Positions 33,604 to 42,859 are shown, numbered from the stretch's first letter. The stretch: DNA of 64,000 nucleotides from an uncultured Burkholderiales bacterium (GCA_946480465.1 CAMLJY010000006.1:1-64000); one strand, 5' to 3'. Notes: generated from the letters alone by a model not told the origin. A program made the numbers and translations.

Positions 33604-33902
33604 TCCCTCTCTCCGAGTTTGTGTTGGGGGCCCGGAGGCTATTTGAAACAATTGGCTTCACTCAAGCGCCAAATTCACATTTCTCCCGACGTGTCGCCGA
33701 TGCCCAACACCGGATCGGCGCGTCCCACGGTTCAGGGATGGACCGTTGGCCAGGCCGATGCTTGGCACGGCACTGCGCCGCTGGCGGCCATCGGGCAGCG
33801 TCGCAGCCCGTACCAGGGCCGCCCTTCGGAATGGCTGGCGAAGGCCAGGCGGCCCGGCCGCATACCATGCGCCGACCAGCCACCGCCTCCGCCCCATCCG
33901 CC

Positions 33903-34736
33903 ATGGATCACCCGGAATCCACCACCGACGACGATCGCAGCGACGTCACCAGCCGCTTCATCCCCGCGCCACGCTGGCGCGTCTTCGAGGCCATCGCCGA
34001 CCCGATGCAGTTGATGCGTTGGTGGGGGCCGGCCGGCTTCCGCAGCAGCTTCGACGTCTTCGAGTCCCGCGCCGGCGGCCGCTGGGTCTTCACGATGCAC
34101 AGCGCGGACGGCAAGGACTTTCCGAACCGCAGCGCCTTCAGCGCCTGGGAGCCGGACCGCCGCGTGGTGGTGCGCCACCTGAACGGCCACCTCTTCGACC
34201 TGACGCTGCGCCTGGAAGATGAAGCCGGCGGCACCCGCGTGCATTGGCGGCAGCAGTTCGACAGCCTGCCGGAATACCAGCGCATCGCCAGCTTCGTCCG
34301 CGGCGCCAACGAGGAGAACCTGGACCGGCTGGCCGCGCTGATCGATGCCGATCCCGCGGGCCACCGCGCGGCGGGGCCCGGCGGCCGCCGCCTGCTGGAA
34401 GTGCGTTCCTACCGCCTGAAGCCCGGCACGCTGGAAACCTTCGACCGCGTGGTGCGCGAGCAGGCGGTGCCGATGCTGCGCGACTGGCAAACCGACGTCG
34501 TGTGGCACGGCCCCACCGCCGGCGAGGCCGACGGCTACACGCTGCTGCGCGCGTACCGCGACCTGGACGACCGCCAGGCGCGGCAGGACGCGTTCTACGG
34601 CTCGACCGGCTGGCGCCAGGGCCCGCGCGAGGCGGTGATCGGCCCGATCGACACCTACCTCAGCAGCACGCTGTGGCTGAGCCCGGCGGCAATCGACGAG
34701 CTGCGCGCGCCCGCCTCGCGGACGCAAGGCGACTGA
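33903..34736 (+). CDS. SRPBCC (AHSA1-type) and NIPSNAP two-domain fusion protein
   Basis: The 277-residue protein has two domains. Residues about 10-145 form an SRPBCC/AHSA1 ligand-binding fold: TSRFIPAPRWRVFEAIADP, MRWWGPAGF, GGRWVFTMHSADGKDFPN. Residues about 160-265 form a NIPSNAP-like dimeric alpha-beta-barrel domain: LLEVRSYRLKPGTLETFDRV, TLLRAYRDLDDRQARQDAFY. Both families are usually single-domain. An in-frame ATG at 33867 is an alternative start. The DUF1697 gene begins 2 bp after the stop. The ligand is unknown. Confidence 0.82.
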   Translation: MDHPESTTDDDRSDVTSRFIPAPRWRVFEAIADPMQLMRWWGPAGFRSSFDVFESRAGGRWVFTMHSADGKDFPNRSAFSAWEPDRRVVVRHLNGHLFDLTLRLEDEAGGTRVHWRQQFDSLPEYQRIASFVRGANEENLDRLAALIDADPAGHRAAGPGGRRLLEVRSYRLKPGTLETFDRVVREQAVPMLRDWQTDVVWHGPTAGEADGYTLLRAYRDLDDRQARQDAFYGSTGWRQGPREAVIGPIDTYLSSTLWLSPAAIDELRAPASRTQGD

Positions 34737-34738
34737 GC

Positions 34739-35284
34739 GTGGGTCCGACACGCTGCCTGATGCTGCTGCGGGCGATCAACGTCGGCCGCCGGCAACTGCC
34801 GATGGCGGCGCTGCGTGAGATGGCCACGTCCTTCGGGTGGCAGGATCCGAAGACCCACCTGGCCAGCGGCAACCTGGTCGTCACCGTCCAGGGGCCGCCT
34901 GCGGCGGCAGCGATGCGGCTGGAAGCGGAGATCACGACGCGCTTCGGCTTCCACACCGACGTGATCGTGCGCACGGCCGCGTCCTTTGCCAGCTATGTTC
35001 CGAACAACCCGTTCACCGCGGCCGCCGAGAAGGAACCGAACCGGGTGATGCTGCTGCTGGCGAACGCGGCGCCTACCGCGGATTGCGAGGCGCGGCTGCT
35101 GGAGCGCGCGCACGCCGACGAGTCCGTGCGGGTCGTGGGGGACAGCCTGTGGATCCACTACGCGGGCTCGATCCACGCGTCCAAACTCACCCCGTCGTAT
35201 GTGGACAAGTGTGTCGGCGCAGCGGCCACGGGCCGCAACTGGCGGACGGTGCAGGCGCTCGCGGCCCTGCTGGCTGCGGCTTGA
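34739..35284 (+). CDS. DUF1697 family protein
   Basis: A 181-residue protein starting at GTG 34739. It carries the family marks CLMLLRAINVGRRQLPMAAL, HLASGNLVV and the C-terminal HYAGSIHASKLTPSYVDKCV with TGRNWRTVQALAALL. The function of DUF1697 is unknown. It is almost continuous with the upstream SRPBCC-NIPSNAP gene (2-bp gap) and probably cotranscribed. Confidence 0.88.
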   Translation: MGPTRCLMLLRAINVGRRQLPMAALREMATSFGWQDPKTHLASGNLVVTVQGPPAAAAMRLEAEITTRFGFHTDVIVRTAASFASYVPNNPFTAAAEKEPNRVMLLLANAAPTADCEARLLERAHADESVRVVGDSLWIHYAGSIHASKLTPSYVDKCVGAAATGRNWRTVQALAALLAAA

Positions 35285-35306
35285 GCGAGCGCGCCGCCAT
35301 GGCCGC

Positions 35307-36746
35307 TCACGCTTGCGTGTAGGCGGTCTTCACCGTGGTGTAGAACTCGGCAGCGTGGCGGCCCTGTTCGCGCGGGCCGTAGCTGCTGCCCTTGCGCCCG
35401 CCGAAGGGCACGTGGTAGTCGACGCCCGCGGTCGGCAGGTTCACCATCACCATGCCCGCCTGAGCCTGGCGCTTGAAGTGGGTGGCGTGCTTGAGGCTGG
35501 TGGTAGCGATGCCGGCGGCAAGGCCGAAGGGCGTGTCGTTGGCCAGCGCCAGCGCCTCGTCGTAGTCCTTGGCACGGATCACGCTGACCACCGGGCCGAA
35601 GATTTCCTCGCGGTTGATGCGCATGGCCGGCGTGGTCTCGGCAAACAGCGCCGGCTGCAGGTAGAAGCCGGGCGCGCCGTCGGCATTGCGCTCCATCACC
35701 TGCCCACCGGCCACCAGCCGCGCGCCCTCCCGCTGGCCGATGGCGATGTACTCGATGTCCTGCGCCAGCTGGCTGGCATCGACGACCGGGCCGATGTCGG
35801 TGCCGGGCTTGCGCGCGTCGTCCACCTTCAGCGTCTTCATCTTCTCGGCCACCGCGGCGACGAAGCGGTCGTGGATGCCCTCGGTGACGATGACCCGGCT
35901 GGACGCGGTGCAGCGCTGCCCGGTGGAGAAGAAGCCGGAGTTGACGGCGCAGGCCACCGCCACGCCGAGGTCCGCATCGTCCAGCACCACGAAGGGGTTC
36001 TTGCCGCCCATCTCGAGCTGGAACTTGGCCATGCGGCCGACGCACGCGGCCGCCACCTTGCGGCCGGTGGCCACGCTGCCGGTGAAGCTGATGGCGTCGA
36101 CCCGCTCGTCCTCCAGCAGCACCGCGCCGACTTCGGAGCCGCGGCCCATCACCAGGTTGAACACGCCTTTCGGCAGGCCGGCACGCTGCAGGATGTCGGC
36201 CAGCGCCCAGGCTGAGCCCGGCACCAGGTCGGCCGGCTTCATCACCACCGCGTTGCCGAAGGCCAGCGCCGGCGCCAGCTTCCACGCCGGAATGGCGATG
36301 GGGAAATTCCAGGGCGTGATCAGCCCGACGACGCCGAGCGGCTCGCGCACCACCTCGACGCCGACGCCGGGCCGCACCGACGCGACCGCGTCGCCACCGA
36401 CCCGCAAGGCCTCGCCGGCGAAGAACTTGAAGATGTTGCCGGCACGGGCCACCTCGCCGATGGCCTCCGGCAGCGTCTTGCCTTCCTCGCGCGCCAGCAG
36501 GTCGCCCAGTTCGGCCTTGCGCGCCAGGATCTCGGTGCCGGCGGCATCCAAGAGGTCGAAGCGCTGCTGCGGCGTGCTGAGCGACCAGGCGCCGAAGGCC
36601 GCGCGCGCGGCAGCCACCGCTTCGCGGGCCTGGGCCGCGTCGGCCTGGGCGTATTCGCCGATCACGTCGCGCGTATCGGACGGGTTGATGTTGCGGCCGG
36701 CGCGGGCGCCTTGCACCCATTCGCCATCGATCAGGTTCTTGTGCAT
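35307..36746 (-). CDS. Aldehyde dehydrogenase, probably 2-oxoglutarate semialdehyde dehydrogenase
   Basis: The 479-residue NAD(P)-dependent aldehyde dehydrogenase has the catalytic Cys279 (GFFSTGQRCTASS), general base Glu245 (LEMGGKNP) and Asn147 (TPWNFPI). Its product would be 2-oxoglutarate if it acts on the 2,5-dioxovalerate made by KdgD, encoded two genes upstream in the same direction. This substrate is inferred from context and from resemblance to the YcbD-like subfamily. Last gene of the minus-strand aldarate set. Confidence 0.92.
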   Translation of the reverse strand: MHKNLIDGEWVQGARAGRNINPSDTRDVIGEYAQADAAQAREAVAAARAAFGAWSLSTPQQRFDLLDAAGTEILARKAELGDLLAREEGKTLPEAIGEVARAGNIFKFFAGEALRVGGDAVASVRPGVGVEVVREPLGVVGLITPWNFPIAIPAWKLAPALAFGNAVVMKPADLVPGSAWALADILQRAGLPKGVFNLVMGRGSEVGAVLLEDERVDAISFTGSVATGRKVAAACVGRMAKFQLEMGGKNPFVVLDDADLGVAVACAVNSGFFSTGQRCTASSRVIVTEGIHDRFVAAVAEKMKTLKVDDARKPGTDIGPVVDASQLAQDIEYIAIGQREGARLVAGGQVMERNADGAPGFYLQPALFAETTPAMRINREEIFGPVVSVIRAKDYDEALALANDTPFGLAAGIATTSLKHATHFKRQAQAGMVMVNLPTAGVDYHVPFGGRKGSSYGPREQGRHAAEFYTTVKTAYTQA

Positions 36747-36780
36747 GACGCGTCCTTTGGACGTTGGCGAGCCGCGCCGC

Positions 36781-37743
36781 TCAATCGGCGGTGATGTTGC
36801 GGGTCTCGATCACCGTCTTCCAGCGCGCGAACTCGCGCTGCTGGAAGGCGTCGAACTGCTCGGGCGTGTTGGCGACGATTTCGAAGCCGATGTCGGTGAG
36901 CTTCGGCTTCACCGCGGGATCGTTCAGCGCCGCGACGATCGCGGCATGCAGCTTGGCCTTCACGTCGGCCGGCAGCCCACGCGGCGCGGCCACCGCCTGC
37001 CAGGAATAGACGTCGGCATCCTTCACGCCGGATTCGCTCAGTGTCGGCACCTGCGGCAGCAGCGCCGAGCGTTGCGTGCCGGTGATGGCCAGCGCGCGCA
37101 GCTTGCCGGCATGGATGTGCTGGGTTACGGCGTTGATGTTCTGGAACGCCGCGTCGACCTGGCCGCCCAGCAGGTCGCTGATCGCCGGCGCGCCGCCCTT
37201 GTAGGGCACGTGCACGCCGCTGGTGCCGGTCTGCAGCCAGAACAGCTCGGCGGTCAGGTGGTCGGACGAACCATTGCCCGAGGAAGCGAAGCTGAGCTTG
37301 CCCGGTGTCTTCTTCAACTGCGCCAGCAGGTCGGCCACGCTCTTGTAGGACGAAGCCGCCGGCACGCACAGCACGTTGGGCGCCTGCACGGCGACGGTCA
37401 GGGGGTCGAAGTCCTTCAGCGCGTCGTACTGCACCGTCTTCAGCAGGTGCGGCACGATCACGAAGGGCCCGAGCGAGGACACCAGCAGCGTGTAGCCGTC
37501 GGCCGGCGCGCGCTTGACCTGCGCGGCACCGATGCTGCCGGTCGCGCCCGCCTTGTTCTCCACGACCACGGGCTGGCCCAGTTTGTCCTGCATGCGCGGC
37601 GCGATGGCGCGCGCGATCTGGTCGGTCGAGCCGCCTGGCGGAAAGGGCACCACCAGCGTGATGGTCTTGTCGGGCCAGGCCAGCGCCGGGCCCACCAGGG
37701 CGACCCCGGCCAGCAGCACACAGAGGCTTCGCTTCTTCAACAT
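36781..37743 (-). CDS. Bug-family tripartite tricarboxylate transporter receptor
   Basis: A 320-residue periplasmic binding protein with a signal peptide (LCVLLAGVALVGPALA) and the Bug core: ITLVVPFPPGGSTDQIARAI, VVVENKAGATGSIGAAQV, and HVPYKGGAPAISDLLGG. The TctA and TctB membrane partners are not nearby, as is common for Bug receptors in this order. The neighbours suggest an aldarate or uronate ligand. AGGAGAC precedes the ATG. Confidence 0.92.
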   Translation of the reverse strand: MLKKRSLCVLLAGVALVGPALAWPDKTITLVVPFPPGGSTDQIARAIAPRMQDKLGQPVVVENKAGATGSIGAAQVKRAPADGYTLLVSSLGPFVIVPHLLKTVQYDALKDFDPLTVAVQAPNVLCVPAASSYKSVADLLAQLKKTPGKLSFASSGNGSSDHLTAELFWLQTGTSGVHVPYKGGAPAISDLLGGQVDAAFQNINAVTQHIHAGKLRALAITGTQRSALLPQVPTLSESGVKDADVYSWQAVAAPRGLPADVKAKLHAAIVAALNDPAVKPKLTDIGFEIVANTPEQFDAFQQREFARWKTVIETRNITAD

Positions 37744-37921
37744 GGTCTCGTCTCCTTCAGACCGCGGCTTGGGGCTCGCACGGTCGGGGTTGCGGCGAGC
37801 GACGGCTCGCCATGAACAGCCGGTTCTTCCTGCCACGCCGAAGCATCGGCGGGCGCTGGGCATCGGCTGGCGGGCACGCCAGGGCTTCAGCGCCGCGCGG
37901 GCAGTTGGCGGCGCGGCTGGC

Positions 37922-38833
37922 TCACTGCGGGCCGAGCTTGGCGATCAGCGCGCGCAGGGCCTCGATCTCGGCCGGCTTCAGGTCCGACAACGGGGGCCGC
38001 ACCGGCCCGGCGCCATGGCCGACGATGGCCGCACCGGCCTTGACGATGCTGACGGCGTAGCCCTGGCCTTTGTTGCGCAGTTCGATGTAGGGCAGGAAGA
38101 ACTCGTCCAGCAGGTGGTTCGTCGTGGCGGTGTCGCCGGCGGCCAGCGCGTCGTAATAGGCCATCGCGGTCTTCGGGATGAAGTTGAAGACGGCCGACGA
38201 ATACACCGGGCAGCCCATCGCGTGGTAGGCGCCGGCGAAGACCTCGGCCGTGGGCAATCCACCCAGGTAGGCGAAGCGGTCACCGAGCTTGCGGCGCACC
38301 GAGACGAAGTGCTCGATGTCGCCGACGCCGTCCTTGTAGCCCACCAGGTTGGGGCATCGCTCGGCCAGGCGCGCCAGCGTCTCCGGCGCGTAGCGGGCGG
38401 CGCCGCGGTTGTAGATGATCACGCCGATGTTCACGCTGCGGCAGATGGCTTCCGCATGCGCGGCCAGGCCATCCTGGGAGGCCTCGGTCAGGTAGTGCGG
38501 CAGCAGCAGCAGGCCCTGGGCGCCCTGGCGCTCGGCCTCCTGCGCATAGCGGATCGCCAGCGAGGTGCCGCCGCCGGCCCCCGCGACGATGGGCACGCGG
38601 CCGCGGCAGGTTTCCACCGCCACCTGCACCACCTGCGAGAACTCGGCCGGCTCCAGCGAGAAGAACTCGCCGGTGCCGCCGGCGGCGAACAGCACCGTCG
38701 CGCCATACGGCATCAGCCATTCCAGGCGGTGCGCATAGCCGCGCGGCTCGAAGCGCAGCTCCGCATCGAAATCGGTCAGCGGAAAGGACAGCAGGCCAGC
38801 GGACATGGCTTGCTTCAGGTCTTGCGGGCTCAT
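37922..38833 (-). CDS. kdgD: 5-dehydro-4-deoxyglucarate dehydratase
   Basis: A member of the DapA/N-acetylneuraminate lyase superfamily that decarboxylates and dehydrates 5-keto-4-deoxyglucarate to 2,5-dioxovalerate. In the 303-residue product the Schiff-base lysine is Lys167 ([10 protein letters not shown]), with the conserved Tyr141 (IIYNRG) and the GGTGEFFSL motif at 52-60. Length fits the family. A palindromic FadR-type operator candidate lies 26 bp before the start codon. Confidence 0.93.
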   Translation of the reverse strand: MSPQDLKQAMSAGLLSFPLTDFDAELRFEPRGYAHRLEWLMPYGATVLFAAGGTGEFFSLEPAEFSQVVQVAVETCRGRVPIVAGAGGGTSLAIRYAQEAERQGAQGLLLLPHYLTEASQDGLAAHAEAICRSVNIGVIIYNRGAARYAPETLARLAERCPNLVGYKDGVGDIEHFVSVRRKLGDRFAYLGGLPTAEVFAGAYHAMGCPVYSSAVFNFIPKTAMAYYDALAAGDTATTNHLLDEFFLPYIELRNKGQGYAVSIVKAGAAIVGHGAGPVRPPLSDLKPAEIEALRALIAKLGPQ

Positions 38834-38858
38834 CGGCGGGTTTCTCACGTCATCGACT

Positions 38859-38882
38859 AAGTTGTCAGTCATCGTACAACTT
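38859..38882. promoter_or_regulatory. Candidate GntR/FadR operator before kdgD
   Basis: A palindrome AAGTTGT-N10-ACAACTT with perfect 7-bp arms. Read on the minus strand its core TTGTACGATGACTGACAA differs from the site before udh (TTGTACGACGACAGACAA) at two of 18 positions. It is 26-49 bp upstream of the kdgD start, where a promoter would be. Confidence 0.7.
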
Positions 38883-39031
38883 GAATCGAAGAAGTCAAGG
38901 CGCCGGACATGCGGGGAACCACGGGTATCGGGGTCGTCGGGGTCATCGGCCCCCATCACCAGACGGACGCGCCGCACGGCTTTGGGCGTCTGCGGCCTGC
39001 ACCGGGCGCGGCGCACCGCCGGCGGCACGGT

Positions 39032-39826
39032 TCAGGTCGCCGGCGGGTCGGCCTGCGCGGCCTCGCCACCCGCGCTGGCGCGGCGGCGGCGCTCGCGGCT
39101 GTTGGCCAGGTGCGTGCGCATCGCCGCGCGCGCGGCATCGGCGTCGCGGGCGGCGATGGCGTCGAAGATGCTCTCGTGCTCGCCCTGCACCCGCCTCAGG
39201 TAGTGGCGCTGCTCCTCGCTGACCTGGTGCTCGGCCGGCAGCCGCGCGCGCGGGATGATGCGCGCGCCCAGCGTGCCCATCAGCTCGGTGAAGTGGGCGT
39301 TCTGGGTCGCCCGCGCGATCTCGAGGTGGAACTGGAAATCGGCCGCCACCGCATCGCGCCCGGCCTGGATGGCTTCGGACACCGCGTCCAGCGCGCTGCG
39401 CATCCGGCGCAGGTCGTCGTCGCTGCGGCGCTGCGCGGCCAGCGCCGCGGCCTCGGTTTCGATGCCGATGCGCAGCTCCAGCACCGCGATCACGTCGCGC
39501 AGCGTCTCGAACTGGTCGGGGGCGATGCGGAACCCGGTATCGCCCAGCCCGGCCACGAAGGTGCCGATGCCGTGCTTCGTCTGCACCAGGCCCGAGGCCT
39601 GCAGCTTCGAGATCGCCTCGCGCACCACCGTCCGGCTGACGCCGAACTCGGCCATGATCGCGGCCTCGGTCGGCAGCTTGTCGCCGGTGGCCAGGCGCCC
39701 GTCGCGGATGCGTTCGCCCAAAGCGTCGACCAGCTCCAGCGCCAGCGTGCGTGGGCGGCGGCGCAGCGGGCGCTCGGCCGCGCCGGCGGCAGCGGGAGGC
39801 AGTGGTGCGATGGCGGAATCGGACAT
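39032..39826 (-). CDS. GntR-family regulator, FadR subfamily
   Basis: The 264-residue protein has an N-terminal winged helix (TEAAIMAEFGVSRTVVREAI, about residues 53-72) and an all-helical FCD effector domain (VLELRIGIETEAAALAA, then FQFHLEIARATQNAHFTELM, which holds Asp/His metal-ligand positions). It resembles regulators of uronate and aldarate use. Gene position between kdgR and kdgD, and a shared motif before kdgD, udh and its own start, suggest it controls these genes. Confidence 0.9.
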   Translation of the reverse strand: MSDSAIAPLPPAAAGAAERPLRRRPRTLALELVDALGERIRDGRLATGDKLPTEAAIMAEFGVSRTVVREAISKLQASGLVQTKHGIGTFVAGLGDTGFRIAPDQFETLRDVIAVLELRIGIETEAAALAAQRRSDDDLRRMRSALDAVSEAIQAGRDAVAADFQFHLEIARATQNAHFTELMGTLGARIIPRARLPAEHQVSEEQRHYLRRVQGEHESIFDAIAARDADAARAAMRTHLANSRERRRRASAGGEAAQADPPAT

Positions 39827-39829
39827 GCT

Positions 39830-39849
39830 GTTGTATGACGACGGAACTC
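39830..39849. promoter_or_regulatory. Candidate GntR/FadR operator before its own gene
   Basis: GTTGTATGACGACGGAACTC shares TTGTAYGACGAC with the site before udh and fits the FadR-subfamily consensus TNGTNNNACNA. The right arm is poor. It lies within 25 bp of the start codon, consistent with autorepression. Confidence 0.45.
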
Positions 39850-39892
39850 TATCCCATCAACCCCGCGCCGTGACCACCACCGCGCATGGGCC

Positions 39893-40744
39893 TCAAGGCC
39901 GCGCGCCGGTGGCCTGGGGATCGAGCGGAAACCGCGTGCAGCCCAGCTCGGTGGATATCTGCCGGCTGGCCTGCTGCAGCTTCTTCACCACCTCGGGCGA
40001 CTGGGCCTCGTCGAAGCGGAAGCTGGGGAAGCTGACGCTCAGGCCCGCGACCGGCTGGTTCAGCCGGTCGAAGATGGGCACACCCAGGCAGCGGATGTGG
40101 TCGTCGAACTCCTCACGGTCCTCTGCGAAGCCCTGCGCATGCACGCGCTGCAGCTCGGCATCGAAGGCGGGACGGTCGGTGATGGTCTCGTCGCGGTAGC
40201 GCTTGAAGTCGCAGCCGGCCAGGAGGCGCTCGCGCCGCCCGGCATGCTCCCAGGCCAGCAGCACCTTGCCGATGGCGGTGCAGTGCAGCGGCGCGCGGCG
40301 GCCGATGCGGCTGTACATGCCCAGCATGTGGCGCGAATCCACCTTGTGCACGTAGATGATCTCGCTGTCGATCAGCATGCCCAGGTGCACCGTCTCGCCG
40401 GTGTCGTCGGCCAGCAGCTGCATGCGGGTCTTGGCCAGTTCCAGCAGGTCGTGGTACTGCAGCGCCCTGGTGCCCAGCTCGAACATCTTCATCGTCAGGC
40501 CGTAGCGCTCGCTGTCGGCCTCCTGGCGCACGTAGCCCAGGCTCTTCATCGTCTGCAGGAAGCGGTAGATCGTGGCCTTGGGCATGGCCAGCCGCACCGA
40601 CAGGTCGGACACGCCGGTCTCGTCGCGCTCGGACAAGGCCTGCAGGATCGCGAAGACCTTCAGCACCGCGGCGACGGATTCCGGCTGCTTGGGGTCGAAT
40701 GACTCGTCGCCCATCGTTTCGAGTGGTTCGGTGTGGCGTTTCAA
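39893..40744 (-). CDS. kdgR: IclR-family regulator, KdgR-like
   Basis: A 283-residue protein with an N-terminal winged helix (SVRLAMPKATIYRFLQTM, about residues 48-65) and an IclR effector domain. The stretches DDTGETVHLGML, SRIGRRAPLHCTAIGKVLLA and DREEFDDHIRCLGVPIFD are close to enterobacterial KdgR, the repressor that responds to 2-keto-3-deoxygluconate. It is encoded 10 bp downstream of kdgK. A start at the internal ATG 40714 (MGDESF) is possible. Confidence 0.85.
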   Translation of the reverse strand: MKRHTEPLETMGDESFDPKQPESVAAVLKVFAILQALSERDETGVSDLSVRLAMPKATIYRFLQTMKSLGYVRQEADSERYGLTMKMFELGTRALQYHDLLELAKTRMQLLADDTGETVHLGMLIDSEIIYVHKVDSRHMLGMYSRIGRRAPLHCTAIGKVLLAWEHAGRRERLLAGCDFKRYRDETITDRPAFDAELQRVHAQGFAEDREEFDDHIRCLGVPIFDRLNQPVAGLSVSFPSFRFDEAQSPEVVKKLQQASRQISTELGCTRFPLDPQATGARP

Positions 40745-40754
40745 AGCCGAATTG

Positions 40755-41750
40755 TCAGGTCAAGCCGCCCGCGCGATTCGAATCGCGGGCGCCGGCCGGA
40801 TGGACGGCCCGAAACGCATCGACCAGGTCGCGCATGGCCCCGGCGTCGATCAGCGCGCCTGGGTGGCCGATCACCCGCGCCGCCACGCGGTTGCCGAAGC
40901 GGGCGGCATCCAGGGCCGAAGCGCCGGTCAGGCGGCGGGCCAGGTAGCCGGCGGCAAAGGAGTCGCCCGCCGCGGTCGTGTCGACCACCCTCGCGACCGG
41001 CTCGGCCGGCGCCTCGGCCCACGTGCCGTTGCTGCGCACGAGCGTGGGCGCGCTGCCGCGCTTGATGACCAGTTCCGGCACCGGCAGGCCGCGCGCGGCG
41101 GCGATGCCATCGTCCAGCGTGGGCAGCGCCATCAGCGCCTGGTGGTCGTCGGCGGTCACGAAGGCCAGCGTCGCCTGGGCGAAGGCGCGTGCGAAAACGC
41201 CCCGTGCCTCGGCCGCATCAGCCCAGAGCCGGGGGCGGTAGTTGTTGTCGAAAGCCACCATCGCGCCGCGGGCGCGCATCGCCGCCATCAGCGCCAGCAG
41301 CCGCTCACGGCCGGCGGGCGGCAGGATGGCGAGGCTGATGCCGCTGAGGTACAGCACGTCGAAGCCCGCGGCAGCCTCTTCCAGCGGCGAAGGCGCGCCA
41401 TCGAAGTAGGCCCTGGCCGCGCTGTGGTCGCGCCAGTAGCTGAAGCGCCGCTCCCCCGCCGCGTCGACCTCGATCAGGTACAGCCCGGGCATGCGGCCCG
41501 GCACGCGGCGCACCAGCTCGGACCGCACCCCTTCCAGATGCCAGCGCGTGAGCAAGCACTCACTGAGGCTGTCCTCGCCCAGGCCCGTGGCGTACTGCAC
41601 TTCCACGCCGGGGCCACCGGCGAGCCGGGCCAAGTAGACGGCGGTGTTCAGCGTGTCCCCGCCGAAGGTCTGGCGCATCGCCCCAAAGGCCTCGCCCTGC
41701 AGCTCCAGCATGCATTCACCCACTACCGCAACGCGTTGCACCGGCTTCAC
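40755..41750 (-). CDS. kdgK: 2-keto-3-deoxygluconate kinase (PfkB family)
   Basis: Phosphorylates 2-dehydro-3-deoxygluconate. The 331-residue PfkB-type kinase has the substrate-binding start VAVVGECMLELQGE, the FGGDTLNTAVYLARL helix, DNNYRPRLWAD, and the catalytic Asp263 in DTTAAGDSF (usual form DTTGAGDSF). Start GTG 41750 is chosen because the first beta strand begins there; a later ATG would remove it. A KdgR-box-like palindrome lies 19 bp upstream. Confidence 0.9.
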   Translation of the reverse strand: MKPVQRVAVVGECMLELQGEAFGAMRQTFGGDTLNTAVYLARLAGGPGVEVQYATGLGEDSLSECLLTRWHLEGVRSELVRRVPGRMPGLYLIEVDAAGERRFSYWRDHSAARAYFDGAPSPLEEAAAGFDVLYLSGISLAILPPAGRERLLALMAAMRARGAMVAFDNNYRPRLWADAAEARGVFARAFAQATLAFVTADDHQALMALPTLDDGIAAARGLPVPELVIKRGSAPTLVRSNGTWAEAPAEPVARVVDTTAAGDSFAAGYLARRLTGASALDAARFGNRVAARVIGHPGALIDAGAMRDLVDAFRAVHPAGARDSNRAGGLT

Positions 41751-41768
41751 GAAACCCCCCTGAAAATC

Positions 41769-41785
41769 TTGGAACGATGTTTCAA
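41769..41785. promoter_or_regulatory. KdgR-box-like operator before kdgK
   Basis: On the minus strand it reads TTGAAACATCGTTCCAA, close to the enterobacterial KdgR box core TGAAAC-N3-GTTTCA, with one mismatch in the right arm. It stands 19 bp before the kdgK start and in front of the kdgK-kdgR unit, as expected for autoregulation by the KdgR-like protein. Confidence 0.6.
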
Positions 41786-41985
41786 TGCTATCTGAATGCC
41801 GTTGCGACCCGTGGCGGACGCGGAACATCTCCGCATCGATGCGGTGCAGGTGGCCCGTGAAACGGGCGACTGGCGCGGCCGGGTTCCACCAGCGCCCAAG
41901 GCCCGGCAGCACCCGGGGCTACCTCGTTCGTCGCCCTCGGGAAACCTCTGTTGGACAACCCACCATCTCCGCCGAACCATTCCTG

Positions 41986-42009
41986 TTGTTGTACGACGAC
42001 AGACAACAA
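41986..42009. promoter_or_regulatory. Candidate GntR/FadR operator before udh
   Basis: TTGTTGT-N10-ACAACAA with perfect 7-bp arms, ending directly at the udh ATG. Its core TTGTACGACGACAGACAA contains TNGTNNNACNA and nearly equals the site before kdgD. Confidence 0.7.
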
Positions 42010-42747
42010 ATGAACCCTCCGCCAATCGAACGCCTGCTGCTCACCGGCGCCGCAGGCACCCTGGGCCGCGTGCTGCGTCCGCGCCTGAAAGCCTGGTGCA
42101 CCACGCTGCGCCTGTCCGATCGCACCGGGCTGGACGAGGCCGGGCCGGGCGAAGAACTGCAGCCCGCCGCGCTGGAAGACCGCCCCGCGATGCAGTCCCT
42201 GCTGCAGGGCGTGGATGCGGTCGTGCACCTGGGCGGCATCTCGGTCGAAGCGGCCTGGGCGCCGATCCAGGCCGCCAACATCACCGGCGTCTATCACCTG
42301 TATGAAGCGGCCCGGCTGAACGGCACGCGGCGCATCGTCTTCGCCAGCTCCAACCACGTCGTCGGCTTCTACCGCCAGCACGAGGTGATCGACGCGCTGG
42401 CCCCGCCCCGGCCGGACACGCTGTACGGCGTCAGCAAGGCCTTCGGCGAGAACCTGTCGCGCATGTACTGGGACCGCTACGGCATCGAGACGGTGTGCCT
42501 GCGCATCGGCAGCGCCACGTCGGCACCGCAGAACCGCCGCATGCTGGCCACCTGGCTGAGCCACGACGACCTGGAGCGGCTGGTGGTGGCCGCGCTGACC
42601 GCGCCGGGGCCCGGCATCGCGGCGCCGGCCGGGGCCTTCCCGCGGCCGTGCGCGGGACTGTCGACGGCGGCGCCGGTGCCGGCCATCGCCTGGTGGGCCT
42701 GTTCGGCCGGCCGTTGCTGCACAGCGGCTGGCTGTGGACCTCGATGA
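42010..42747 (+). pseudogene. udh: Uronate dehydrogenase, C-terminally truncated
   Basis: Extended short-chain dehydrogenase of the uronate dehydrogenase type, which oxidises galacturonate or glucuronate to the aldaro-lactone. The first 200 residues align well with Udh: LLTGAAGTLGRVL (NAD site), VVHLGGISVE, IVFASSNHVVGFY, the catalytic YGVSK (Tyr139, Lys143), and WLSHDDLERLV. After about residue 200 (near nt 42610) the similarity stops and is replaced by a low-complexity tail to residue 245. The expected last 60 or so residues are not found in any frame downstream. It is probably inactive, or a deletion fused it to other DNA. Confidence 0.7.
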
Positions 42748-42859
42748 AGTGGCCGGAAAGGAAGCCGATGCTGCCAGTGTCGGCCGGCATGGACGACCTC
42801 GGAGCACGCCGAGTCCCTGAACGCTCGTCAATTCCCTCTATCGCAAGCGTCCAACCACA

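Noticed and set aside
40767..40790. Strong hairpin GCCCGCG ... CGCGGGC near the end of kdgK
   Set aside because: It lies inside the coding end of kdgK, has no T-run, and the kdgR gene follows within 25 bp in the same transcript, so a terminator is unlikely.
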